Source of the DNA: Luteimonas sp. MC1750
GTDB lineage: Bacteria > Pseudomonadota > Gammaproteobacteria > Xanthomonadales > Xanthomonadaceae
Direction: 5' to 3'
Assembly (NCBI RefSeq): GCF_016615955.1
Contig: NZ_CP067113.1
Span: 1,674,001 to 1,738,000 of the forward strand
Length of the DNA: 64,000 nucleotides
A model generated the notes under the pieces. That model did not search any database and was not told the origin of the DNA. It saw only the letters and a list, made by a program, of their open reading frames with translations. Made by a program: the position numbers and the translations under genes. Shown piece after piece: positions 1 through 7,265 of this stretch (positions are counted from its first letter, which is position 1; each line of letters opens with the position of its first letter).

Positions 1-816
1 CTCGGACACGGCTACAAGGAGCTGGAGATCCCGCCGGCCGCGGACGGCGGCTTTCGCATCGAGCCCAACGCGCTGCACATCTGGCCGCGCGGCCGCTACA
101 TGTGCATCGCGCTGCCCAACGACGAGCGCACCTTCACCGTGACCCTGTTCATGGCGCTCGAGGACCAGGGCGACGGCGACCCGAGCTTCGAGACCGTGCC
201 GGATGCCGCGGCCGCGCTCGCGCTGTTCGAGCGCGATTTCGCCGATGCGCTGCCGCTCATCCCCGAGCTCGTGCACGACTTCGAGGCCAACCCGATCGGC
301 ACGCTGGGCACGCTGTACCTGGACCGCTGGCACCTTGGCGGCGACGCGGTGCTGATCGGCGATGCCGCCCACGCGATGGTGCCCTTCCACGGCCAGGGCA
401 TGAACTGCGCCTTCGAGGACTGCGTGGCGCTGGCGGGGCACCTCGACGCGACGCCCGACCTGGCCACGGCCTACGCCGCCTTCGAGGCCCAGCGCATGCC
501 CGATGCGACCGCCATCCAGAAGATGGCGCTCGACAACTACATCGAGATGCGCGACCTGGTCGACGATCCGGGCTTCCTGCTGCAGCGCGAGCTCGAGCTG
601 GCGCTGCAGGCGCGCCACCCGACGCGCTTCATCCCGCACTACGCGATGGTGACCTTCATGCGCATCCCCTACTCGCTCGCGCTCGAGCGCAGCGAAATCC
701 AGCGGCGGATCCTCGAGGACGCGACCCGCGGCCGCGCCTCGCTGGCCGGGATCGACATTCCCGCGCTGGACGGCGCGATCGAGCAGGCGCTGGCGCCGCT
801 GGACGCCGGCCCATGA
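1..816 (+). CDS. kmo: Kynurenine 3-monooxygenase, C-terminal part (cut by window start)
   Basis: FAD- and NADPH-dependent hydroxylation of L-kynurenine to 3-hydroxykynurenine, in tryptophan breakdown and quinolinate/NAD supply. The reading frame is open from base 1, so the N-terminus (roughly 180 residues of a family member of about 450) lies outside; 271 residues remain. The fragment opens with LGHGYKELEIPP and then EPNALHIWPRG, a segment typical of KMO. The second FAD-contact motif of the aromatic hydroxylase fold is intact as VLIGDAAHAMVPFHGQGMN. The C-terminus carries the hydrophobic region seen in membrane-associated bacterial and eukaryotic KMO. The family assignment is strong; the missing dinucleotide motif cannot be checked here. 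A REP element follows the stop, then sbcB on the same strand. Confidence 0.9.
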   Translation, partial: LGHGYKELEIPPAADGGFRIEPNALHIWPRGRYMCIALPNDERTFTVTLFMALEDQGDGDPSFETVPDAAAALALFERDFADALPLIPELVHDFEANPIGTLGTLYLDRWHLGGDAVLIGDAAHAMVPFHGQGMNCAFEDCVALAGHLDATPDLATAYAAFEAQRMPDATAIQKMALDNYIEMRDLVDDPGFLLQRELELALQARHPTRFIPHYAMVTFMRIPYSLALERSEIQRRILEDATRGRASLAGIDIPALDGAIEQALAPLDAGP

Positions 817-831
817 GCGCGCACCTGTTCT

Positions 832-856
832 GTAGGAGCGGCTACAGCCGCGATCG
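832..856 (+). repeat. REP-like palindrome (GTAGGAGC family)
   Basis: Sits between kmo and sbcB. It starts GTAGGAGC and forms a perfect 6-bp hairpin, GCGGCT (838-843) with AGCCGC (846-851), followed by GCGATCGC. The same core recurs inverted at 59604-59634, which makes it a dispersed family in this genome rather than a gene-specific terminator. The GTAG head resembles the REP elements described in Stenotrophomonas and Pseudomonas that are mobilised by RAYT (TnpA-REP) proteins; membership is inferred from the motif. Confidence 0.65.
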
Positions 857-880
857 CTTTCGCGTTCGGATCACGCACCC

Positions 881-2389
881 GTGACCGACAGTTTCCTGTT
901 CTACGACCTCGAGACCTGGGGCACGGATCCGCGGCGCACGCGCATCGCGCAGTTTGCCGCGATTCGCACCGATACCGAGCTGCGCGAGCTGGGCGAGCCG
1001 ATCGAATTCCTCGTGCGCCCGGCCGACGACCTGCTGCCCTCCCCGGGCGCGTCCATGGTCACCGGCCTGGCGCCACAGGACGCGCTTGCGGGGCTCACCG
1101 AGGCCGAGGCTTTCACCCGCATCGCCGAGGAGATGTCGCGACCGGGCACCTGCACGCTCGGCTACAACTCGCTGCGCTTCGACGACGAGTTCGTCCGCCA
1201 CGGGCTGTTCCGCAACTTCCACGATCCCTACGAGCGCGAATGGCGCAACGGCAACTGCCGCTGGGACCTGCTCGACGTCATGCGCCTGGCCCACGCGCTG
1301 CGGCCCGAGGGGCTGCAATGGCCGCTGCGCGAGGACGGCGCCACGTCCTTCCGCCTCGAGCACCTGGCCGAAGCCAACGGCGTGCGCATCGGCGATGCCC
1401 ATGAGGCGCTGTCGGACGTGCGCGCGCTGATCGGCCTGGCGCGCCTGTTCCGCACCGCCCAGCCGCGCCTGTGGCAGTACGCGCTGGCGCTGCGCGGCAA
1501 GCGCCACGTGGCCGGGCTGCTCGATCCGATCGCGATGACGCCCGTCCTGCACGTATCGCAGCGCTATCCGGCCGCGCGCATGTGCGCGGCGGCGGTGGTG
1601 CCGGTGGCGGTGCATCCGCAGATCGCCAGCCGGGTGATCGTCTACGACCTGGACAGCGAGCCCGACGAGCTGCTGTCGCTCTCGCCGGAGGCGATCGCCG
1701 CGCGGCTGTACGTACGTGCGGCCGACCTGCCGCCGGGCGTGTCGCGGGTTCCGCTGAAGGAAGTGCACACCAACCGGTGCCCCGCGCTGGTGCAGTGGAA
1801 CCACCTCAGGCCGGCCGATTTCGAACGCATGGGCATCGACCGCGCGGTGGCCGAGGCGCGCGCCGAGCGCATCCGCGCGCACGGCCCGATCCTCGCGGAA
1901 AAGGTCCGCCGCGTCTTCGCCCGCGACCAGGACGCGCGCGCACGGCCCGACGTCGACGCCGCGCTCTACGACGGCTTCATCGGCGACGGCGACAAGGCGC
2001 GCATGGCCCGGGTGCGTGCGACCCCGCCCGGGCAGCTCGGCGCGGGCGATTTCGGTTTCCAGGATCCGCGACTTGGCGAATTGCTGTTCCGCTACCGCGC
2101 CCGCAACTGGCCCGATACGCTCGACGCCGCGGACCGCGCGCGCTGGGACGACTATCGCCGCCAACGTCTGCATGCCGACGCCGGACTGTCCGAATGCACC
2201 TTCGAAGCCTACTTCGCCGATATCGCGCGGCTGCGCGCGGAGACGACGGGCGACGCCGGGCGCCGGGCCCTGCTCGACCGCCTGGAGCGGTGGGGTCGCG
2301 AGCTCGCGGCCGGCCTGCCCACGGGCGGCGACGCGACCGCCGGCACTGCTGGAGCCGATGGCCCCGACCACGCAAACGCGACGCCATGA
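881..2389 (+). CDS. sbcB: Exodeoxyribonuclease I
   Basis: Cytoplasmic 3'-to-5' exonuclease that degrades single-stranded DNA during mismatch repair and recombination. The 502 residues are slightly longer than the E. coli enzyme (475). The DEDDh catalytic set is visible: D9 and E11 in YDLETWG, an Asp in NSLRFDDEFV, and the His/Asp pair in HEALSDVRALIG. The C-terminal half contains the SH3-like and helical regions of ExoI (KGASLP is replaced here by diverged sequence). The start is GTG at 881; the family N-terminus begins right before the first catalytic motif, so no upstream extension is needed. The stop overlaps the next start in ATGA, so the DUF2461 gene is probably co-translated. Confidence 0.95.
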   Translation: MTDSFLFYDLETWGTDPRRTRIAQFAAIRTDTELRELGEPIEFLVRPADDLLPSPGASMVTGLAPQDALAGLTEAEAFTRIAEEMSRPGTCTLGYNSLRFDDEFVRHGLFRNFHDPYEREWRNGNCRWDLLDVMRLAHALRPEGLQWPLREDGATSFRLEHLAEANGVRIGDAHEALSDVRALIGLARLFRTAQPRLWQYALALRGKRHVAGLLDPIAMTPVLHVSQRYPAARMCAAAVVPVAVHPQIASRVIVYDLDSEPDELLSLSPEAIAARLYVRAADLPPGVSRVPLKEVHTNRCPALVQWNHLRPADFERMGIDRAVAEARAERIRAHGPILAEKVRRVFARDQDARARPDVDAALYDGFIGDGDKARMARVRATPPGQLGAGDFGFQDPRLGELLFRYRARNWPDTLDAADRARWDDYRRQRLHADAGLSECTFEAYFADIARLRAETTGDAGRRALLDRLERWGRELAAGLPTGGDATAGTAGADGPDHANATP

Positions 2390-3072
2390 CCAGCTACTTC
2401 ACCCCCCACACCTTCCGCTTCCTGCGCGCGCTGGCGCGTCACAACGAGCGCGCCTGGTTCCACGCGCACAAGCACGAGTACGACGCGCACGTGCGCGACC
2501 CGCTGCAGCGGCTCATCACCGACCTCCAGCCCGACCTCGCGGCCGTCAGCCTCCAGTTCCGCGCGGACCCGCGCGCCGTCGGCGGCTCGCTCTACCGGAT
2601 CCAGCGCGATACCCGCTTCGCCAACGACAAGAGCCCGTACAAGACCTGGCAGGGCGCGCGGCTGTTCCACGCGCGCCGGCAGGAGCTGGCGACGCCGCTG
2701 TACTACCTGCACATCCAGCCCGGCGGCTGCTTCGTCGGCGCCGGCATCTGGCGCCCCGAATCACCGAACCTGCGCACCATCCGCCAGTTCATCGTCGACA
2801 ACCCCGCCGGCTGGCAGGCCGCCGCGCACGCGCCCGCGTTCCGCCGCCGCTACACGCTCGACGACGAGGACCGGCTGGTGCGCCCGCCGCGCGGCTTCCC
2901 GGCCGACTTCGCCTTCATCGACGACCTGCGCCACCGCAGCTTCGTCGCCTGGCGTCCGCTGGACGACGACACGGTCACCGGCCCGCGACTGCGCCAGGTG
3001 CTGGCGAAGGACCTGCGCGACCTCGCGCCCTTCGTCGACTATCTGTGCGCGGCACTCGACCTGGAGTTCTGA
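2386..3072 (+). CDS. DUF2461 (TIGR02453) family protein
   Basis: A 228-residue soluble protein of unknown biochemical role. The N-terminal signature FRFLRALARHNERAWFHAHKHEY and the central stretch RDTRFANDKSPYKTW are diagnostic of the DUF2461/TIGR02453 family. No catalytic activity is established for the family, so none is assigned. The ATG at 2386 overlaps the sbcB stop in ATGA, and the next gene starts 1 base after this stop, so the three genes look like one transcript. Association with ExoI suggests but does not prove a nucleic-acid-related role. Confidence 0.85.
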   Translation: MTSYFTPHTFRFLRALARHNERAWFHAHKHEYDAHVRDPLQRLITDLQPDLAAVSLQFRADPRAVGGSLYRIQRDTRFANDKSPYKTWQGARLFHARRQELATPLYYLHIQPGGCFVGAGIWRPESPNLRTIRQFIVDNPAGWQAAAHAPAFRRRYTLDDEDRLVRPPRGFPADFAFIDDLRHRSFVAWRPLDDDTVTGPRLRQVLAKDLRDLAPFVDYLCAALDLEF

Positions 3073-3073
3073 G

Positions 3074-3682
3074 ATGACCGATACCCGCAGGCTCAGGCTC
3101 GCCGGCTGGATCGTGGCGGCGGTGCTGCTTGCGCTGCTTGCCTGGACCGCCAGCGGGCCCTGGCGGGCGGTGGCCGGCATCCGCCAGGCGGTGGACGCCG
3201 GCGACGCCCGCGCACTGGCGCGGTACGTCGACTTTCCCGCGCTGCGCGCCAGCCTCAAGCCGCAGGTGCAGGACCGCATCGTCCGCGCCGCCGGCGTAGA
3301 GGCGCAGACGGGACCGTTCGCGGCCTTCGGGCTGACCGTGGCCACCGGGCTGGCGGGCGGGCTGGTCGACGCCATGGTCACGCCCACCGGCCTGGCCGCA
3401 CTGATGGAAGGCCGCAAAGTCTGGGAGCGCGCCAGCAACGAGCCGCCGCGTTCGCGCGCAGTTACCGGCACCGGCGCCACAGGCAGCGCACGGGCCGACG
3501 CAGCGGCCGCATCTGCAACAGCGCCACGCCTGCGTTATGAATCGCTCTCCCGCAGCTCGGCCATCGTGACGCTCGATGACGGCAGTGCACTCACGCTGGT
3601 GCTGACGCGCCAGGGCCTGCGCTGGCGTCTGTCCGAGATCCGCCTGCCCCCGGCCGATGCGCCGGGGGCCACCCTGCCCTGA
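3074..3682 (+). CDS. DUF2939 membrane-anchored protein
   Basis: A 202-residue protein with one N-terminal transmembrane segment (about residues 9-27, GWIVAAVLLALLAWTAS) and a periplasmic domain. The sequence IRQAVDAGDARALARYVDFPALRASLKPQ is the hallmark of DUF2939. A low-complexity Ala/Thr/Arg linker (about residues 120-150) separates the conserved domain from a C-terminal beta-rich tail. Function is unknown. Its TGA at 3680-3682 abuts the TGA of the opposite-strand monooxygenase at 3683-3685, so the two stops together form TGATCA with no spacer and no room for a terminator between the genes. Confidence 0.8.
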   Translation: MTDTRRLRLAGWIVAAVLLALLAWTASGPWRAVAGIRQAVDAGDARALARYVDFPALRASLKPQVQDRIVRAAGVEAQTGPFAAFGLTVATGLAGGLVDAMVTPTGLAALMEGRKVWERASNEPPRSRAVTGTGATGSARADAAAASATAPRLRYESLSRSSAIVTLDDGSALTLVLTRQGLRWRLSEIRLPPADAPGATLP

Positions 3683-5131
3683 TCAGGCCAGCTCGGGCTC
3701 CGGCGCGGGGGCTGTAGCGCGCGTGGGCGCCGGCTGCACGCGCAAGGCCGGACCTCCGGCGGCTTCCACCGGCACGGTCCCGGGCTGCGCGTCCTTGCGC
3801 AGGAAGGCGTCCAGCGAATCGTCCATCGCCTCCATCCAGCGGGTGTGGTGCCGTGGCGCAAGAGTCCCGGTGATCGTCGAGCGGTAGCTCCGGTCGCGAT
3901 AGTCGAGGATCCCGGCCTTCTTGTCGCGCTGCCACTGCTTGAGCATGCCCGCCACCTCTTCGATCGCGAACTCGGGATAGTCGCTGCGATCGACCAGGTC
4001 GCGCACGTAGGCGGCCTGGAAGTCGATGTCGTCGTCACTGCCGGCGCAGGCGTTCTCGCGCGCGAACCAGGCCTCGCTGTCGGCGCGCATGGCGTCGGTC
4101 CCTGGCAGCGCGGTGCGGCCCAGGATCACGTCGCGCGCGAACCAGGCCTGCGCGTCGAACATGTTGAAGGTGTAGTACTGGTCCTGCATGCCCAGGTAGA
4201 CGAGCTTCGGGTTGTCGATCCAGAACACGCCCTTGTACAGCTCCTGCGGATACAGGCGGTTGCTGGTGCGCAGGGTCAGCCCGTCGGGCAGGAACGGGAA
4301 GTGGTGCTGGTAGCCGGTGCACAGGATGATCGCGTCCACCTCCTGGCAGCTGCCGTCGGCGAAGTGCGCGGTGTTGCCCTCCACGCGCAGCAGCAGCGGA
4401 CGCTCGCTGAAGGCCTCCGGCCAGTCGTAGCCCATCGGTGCGCTGCGGTAGCTGAAGGTCACCGACTTCGCGCCGTACTTGTGGCACTGGGTGCCGATGT
4501 CCTCGGCCGAATAGCTGCTGCCCACCAGCAGCAGGTCCTTGCCGGTGAACTCGCAGGCGTCGCGGAAGTCATGCGCGTGCAGCACGCGGCCGGGGAACTG
4601 CGACAGGCCTTCGAAGGCGGGCGCGTTGGGCGTGGAGAAATGGCCGGTCGCGACCACCACCCAGTCGAACTCCTCGCTCACCATGCGGTCGTCCTCGAGC
4701 TCGCGCACGGTCACGGTGAACTTGCCGGTGTCCTCGCTGTACTCGACCGAATGCACCGCGGTGTTGAAACGGATCTGGTGGCGCAGGTTGCTGCGCTCGA
4801 TCCGGCCCATGATGTAGTCGCGCAGCACGGGCCGCGGCGGATACGAGGCGATCGGGCGACCGAAATGCTCCTCGAAGCTGTAGTCGGCGAACTCCAGGCA
4901 CTCCTTGGGTCCGTTCGACCAGAGGTAGCGGTACATGCTGGCGTGCACCGGCTCGCCGTGCTGGTCCAGGCCGGTGCGCCAGGTGTAGTTCCACATCCCG
5001 CCGAGGTCGGACTGCTTCTCGAAGCAGACGATCTCGGGGACGTCGGCGCCGGCGCGGCGGGCGGCGTCAAAGGCACGAAGCTGGGCCAGGCCGCTGGGGC
5101 CGGCGCCGAGGACGGCGATGCGTTGGGTCAT
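3683..5131 (-). CDS. tmm: Trimethylamine monooxygenase-like flavin-containing monooxygenase
   Basis: Predicted NADPH- and FAD-dependent N-oxygenation of trimethylamine to trimethylamine N-oxide. The 482 residues match bacterial Tmm very closely from memory (for example [19 protein letters not shown] and [19 protein letters not shown]). Visible motifs: FAD site GAGPSG at 9-14; FMO fingerprint FxGxxxHxxxF at 179-189; NADP site with Y207 in [11 protein letters not shown], the tyrosine known from Methylophaga FMO; and D317 in GMQDQYY. The start at 5131 is preceded by AGGAG, whereas the longer upstream frame reads as low-complexity sequence. The last ~36 residues (447-482) form a Pro/Ala-rich tail beyond the normal end of the family. 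Other small amines, indoles or sulphides are possible substrates. No TMA transporter or TMAO demethylase lies beside it. Confidence 0.82.
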   Translation of the reverse strand: MTQRIAVLGAGPSGLAQLRAFDAARRAGADVPEIVCFEKQSDLGGMWNYTWRTGLDQHGEPVHASMYRYLWSNGPKECLEFADYSFEEHFGRPIASYPPRPVLRDYIMGRIERSNLRHQIRFNTAVHSVEYSEDTGKFTVTVRELEDDRMVSEEFDWVVVATGHFSTPNAPAFEGLSQFPGRVLHAHDFRDACEFTGKDLLLVGSSYSAEDIGTQCHKYGAKSVTFSYRSAPMGYDWPEAFSERPLLLRVEGNTAHFADGSCQEVDAIILCTGYQHHFPFLPDGLTLRTSNRLYPQELYKGVFWIDNPKLVYLGMQDQYYTFNMFDAQAWFARDVILGRTALPGTDAMRADSEAWFARENACAGSDDDIDFQAAYVRDLVDRSDYPEFAIEEVAGMLKQWQRDKKAGILDYRDRSYRSTITGTLAPRHHTRWMEAMDDSLDAFLRKDAQPGTVPVEAAGGPALRVQPAPTRATAPAPEPELA

Positions 5132-5450
5132 GGATTCGGGTCTCCTGTTCGTGGCGCGCACCCCGGAGGGTCGTCGCCAGGCGCATAAGCGCGGACGCGC
5201 CAGCCGGGGGTCGACGCGAGGGCCGGCGGGCGCACGGAAGCCCGCCTGCGGCGGGCCGCCCGATGGATTGCTGGAAGTGGTGTCGGACTGCCGACCGGAG
5301 CCTGGCTCCGTTCCTGCCAAACCCGGGCATGGACGTCCACGGGCCCTGCCTGGTGGCAGCGGCAGCGCGCGAACTTCGTCAAAACGAAGTGATTCGCGGC
5401 AAATTTCGCAGAACGCCGGCGAATATTAACACGGACCCGGGCGCTCGGCC
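5132..5450. other. Intergenic region upstream of tmm with inverted repeats
   Basis: 319 bases between the 5'-nucleotidase stop and the tmm start, both on the minus strand. I see no convincing gene. It holds a perfect hairpin GCCCGCC-TGC-GGCGGGC near 5240, and a locally AT-richer block with the dyad ACTTCGT (5373-5379) CAAA ACGAAGT (5384-5390). That dyad is extended by GCGAA at 5369-5373 and TTCGC at 5393-5397. The dyad could be a regulator site for tmm or the end of the nucleotidase transcript; no T-run follows it. No strong sigma-70 promoter is evident. Confidence 0.5.
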
Positions 5451-6359
5451 TCAGACCGGGTTCGACACTCCGTGGGGCACGTGGCCGGTGGTCACGTGCT
5501 GGCGCGCCGAGTCGATGTTGTGCTGCGAATCGTCGAAGAAGATGTCGGCGCCGAAGACGTCGAGGAAGGGCCCCTTCGCGCGCCCGCCCAGGAACAGCGC
5601 CTCGTCCAGGCGCACGCCCCACTCGCGGAGGGTGCGGATCACCCGCTCGTGCGCAGGCGCCGAGCGCGCGGTCACCAGCGCGGTGCGGATCGGCGAGGCC
5701 TCGCCGGGCGGATAGGCCGCCTGCAGGTGGTGCAGCGCGTCGAGGAAGCCGCGGAACGGCCCTCCGGACAGCGGCTCGCGCGCCCGCTCGATCTCGTGGC
5801 GGTGGAAGGCCTCGATGCCGGACTCGCGCGAGACCCGCTCGCCCTCGTCGCCGAAGATCACCGCGTCGCCGTCGAAGGCGATGCGCAGCTGGTCATGCCG
5901 GTGCGCCGGCGCCTTGGCCGGCAGGATGGTCGCGGCCGCCACGCCGTTCACCAGCGCGGCGCGCACCGACTCCGGGTTGGCCGACAGGAACAGCTGGGCG
6001 CCGAAGGGGCGGATGTAGGGCCAGGTCGGCTCGCCCGAAGTGAAGGTCGCGCGCGAGATGGCCAGGCCGTGGTGCTGGATGGCGTTGAAGATGCGCAGGC
6101 CGGTGTCGGCCGAGTTGCGCGACAGCAGGATGACTTCCACCCGCGGCGCCTCGGGCGACGCACCCTCGTTGAGCGCGAGCAGCTTGCGCACCAGCGGGAA
6201 GGCGATGCCCGGCTCGAGGATCTCGTCCTCGTTGATGCGCTGGTGTTCGGCATAGGCCTCGATGCCGTCGCGCTCGAACAGCGCGTGGCTGTCCTCGAGG
6301 TCGAACAGCGCCCTGGACGAGATGGCGACGATCAGCGGCGGAAGGACGTCGGATGGCAT
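5451..6359 (-). CDS. 5'-nucleotidase (cN-I type, PF06189)
   Basis: Cytosolic nucleoside-5'-monophosphate phosphohydrolase of the family related to eukaryotic cN-I. The 302 residues start with LIVAISSRALFDLEDSH, the HAD-like nucleophile region of this family. They continue with EVILLSRNSADTGLRIFNAI, AFDGDAVIFGDEGE and FFDDSQHNIDSAR, the last giving acidic Mg-binding residues. Length and domain order fit PF06189. Nucleotide preference (AMP, IMP or dNMP) cannot be read from sequence. It lies 42 bases downstream of nadK on the same strand, so co-transcription is plausible and would put nucleotide turnover beside NADP synthesis. Confidence 0.88.
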   Translation of the reverse strand: MPSDVLPPLIVAISSRALFDLEDSHALFERDGIEAYAEHQRINEDEILEPGIAFPLVRKLLALNEGASPEAPRVEVILLSRNSADTGLRIFNAIQHHGLAISRATFTSGEPTWPYIRPFGAQLFLSANPESVRAALVNGVAAATILPAKAPAHRHDQLRIAFDGDAVIFGDEGERVSRESGIEAFHRHEIERAREPLSGGPFRGFLDALHHLQAAYPPGEASPIRTALVTARSAPAHERVIRTLREWGVRLDEALFLGGRAKGPFLDVFGADIFFDDSQHNIDSARQHVTTGHVPHGVSNPV

Positions 6360-6401
6360 GGCGCGAGTATGCGTGATGCCGGTCGCAGGGGGCGAGACGC
6401 C

Positions 6402-7187
6402 TCAGGTCTCGAACTGCTCGCTGAGGATGCGTTCTTCCAGGTTGTGCTCCGGGTCGAACAGCAGGGTCACCGTGCGGTCTCGCGACTCCTGGATGGTCAC
6501 CTCGACCACGTCGCGCACCTCGTGCGAATCGGCCGTCGCGCTCACCGGCCGCTTGTAGGGATCGAGCACGCGGAAGCGCACCACCGTGTCGGCCTTCAGC
6601 AGCGCGCCGCGCCAGCGCCGCGGGCGGAACGCGGCGATCGGGGTGAGCGCCACGACGCTGCTGCCCAGCGGCAGGATCGGACCGTGCGCGGAATAGTTGT
6701 ACGCGGTGCTGCCCGCGGGCGTGGCCAGCATCACGCCGTCGCAGACCAGCTCGTCAAGCCGCACCTGGCCGTTGAGTTCGATCGAGACATGCGCCGCCTG
6801 GCGCGTCTGGCGCAGCAGCGACACTTCGTTGTAGGCGAGCGATCCGACGCTGGCGCCGGATTCGGTGGCCGCCACCATCTCCAGCGGCCGCAGCACGGCC
6901 GGCTCGGCCCCTTCCAGCCGCGACATCAGGTCCGGCACGCTGCCGGCCTCGCCCTGGTAATGGTTCATCAGGAAGCCGACGGTTCCGAGCTTGAGCCCGT
7001 AGACCGGCTTGCCCAGCGCACCGTGGCGATGCAGCGTCTGCAGCATGAACCCGTCGCCGCCCAGGGCGCAGATGATGTCGGACGCGTCCGGGGCGCACTG
7101 GCCGTGGCGGGCGGTGAAGCGGGCCAGCGCGGCCTGCGCGTCGGCGGCGGGACTGGCGAGGAAGGCGATGCGCGGCGATCCGGTCAT
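6402..7187 (-). CDS. nadK: NAD kinase
   Basis: ATP-dependent phosphorylation of NAD to NADP in the cytoplasm. The 261 residues are a short, proteobacterial-length NAD kinase. The nucleotide-binding motif GGDG is at residues 43-46 ([11 protein letters not shown]). The NE/D motif is YNEVSLLR, and the conserved glycine-rich core is [19 protein letters not shown]. The C-terminal domain is beta-rich as expected. A small hairpin GCCCGC/GCGGGC lies immediately upstream (7188-7207). The gene follows NAD-glutamate dehydrogenase on the same strand after 78 bases and precedes the 5'-nucleotidase. Confidence 0.93.
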   Translation of the reverse strand: MTGSPRIAFLASPAADAQAALARFTARHGQCAPDASDIICALGGDGFMLQTLHRHGALGKPVYGLKLGTVGFLMNHYQGEAGSVPDLMSRLEGAEPAVLRPLEMVAATESGASVGSLAYNEVSLLRQTRQAAHVSIELNGQVRLDELVCDGVMLATPAGSTAYNYSAHGPILPLGSSVVALTPIAAFRPRRWRGALLKADTVVRFRVLDPYKRPVSATADSHEVRDVVEVTIQESRDRTVTLLFDPEHNLEERILSEQFET

Positions 7188-7223
7188 GCCCGCAGCATAC
7201 CGCGGGCCCCTGGCCGGTAAAGC

Positions 7224-7257
7224 CCCGCCCTCCCCCGCGGCGCGGAGGGAGGGCGGG
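7224..7257 (-). terminator. GC-rich stem-loop after the glutamate dehydrogenase gene
   Basis: Perfect 11-bp stem CCCGCCCTCCC (7224-7234) and GGGAGGGCGGG (7247-7257) with a 12-base loop, 8 bases beyond the glutamate dehydrogenase stop. In the minus-strand transcript it is followed by only a short U stretch (GGCUUUACC), so it could be a weak intrinsic terminator or an mRNA 3'-end stabiliser before nadK. Confidence 0.4.
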
Positions 7258-7265
7258 CCGCTGGC

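Noticed and set aside
5132..5320. N-terminal extension of the tmm protein by 63 residues
   Set aside because: The extension is Arg/Pro/Gly low-complexity sequence, while the ATG at 5131 has AGGAG and starts directly at the FAD motif.
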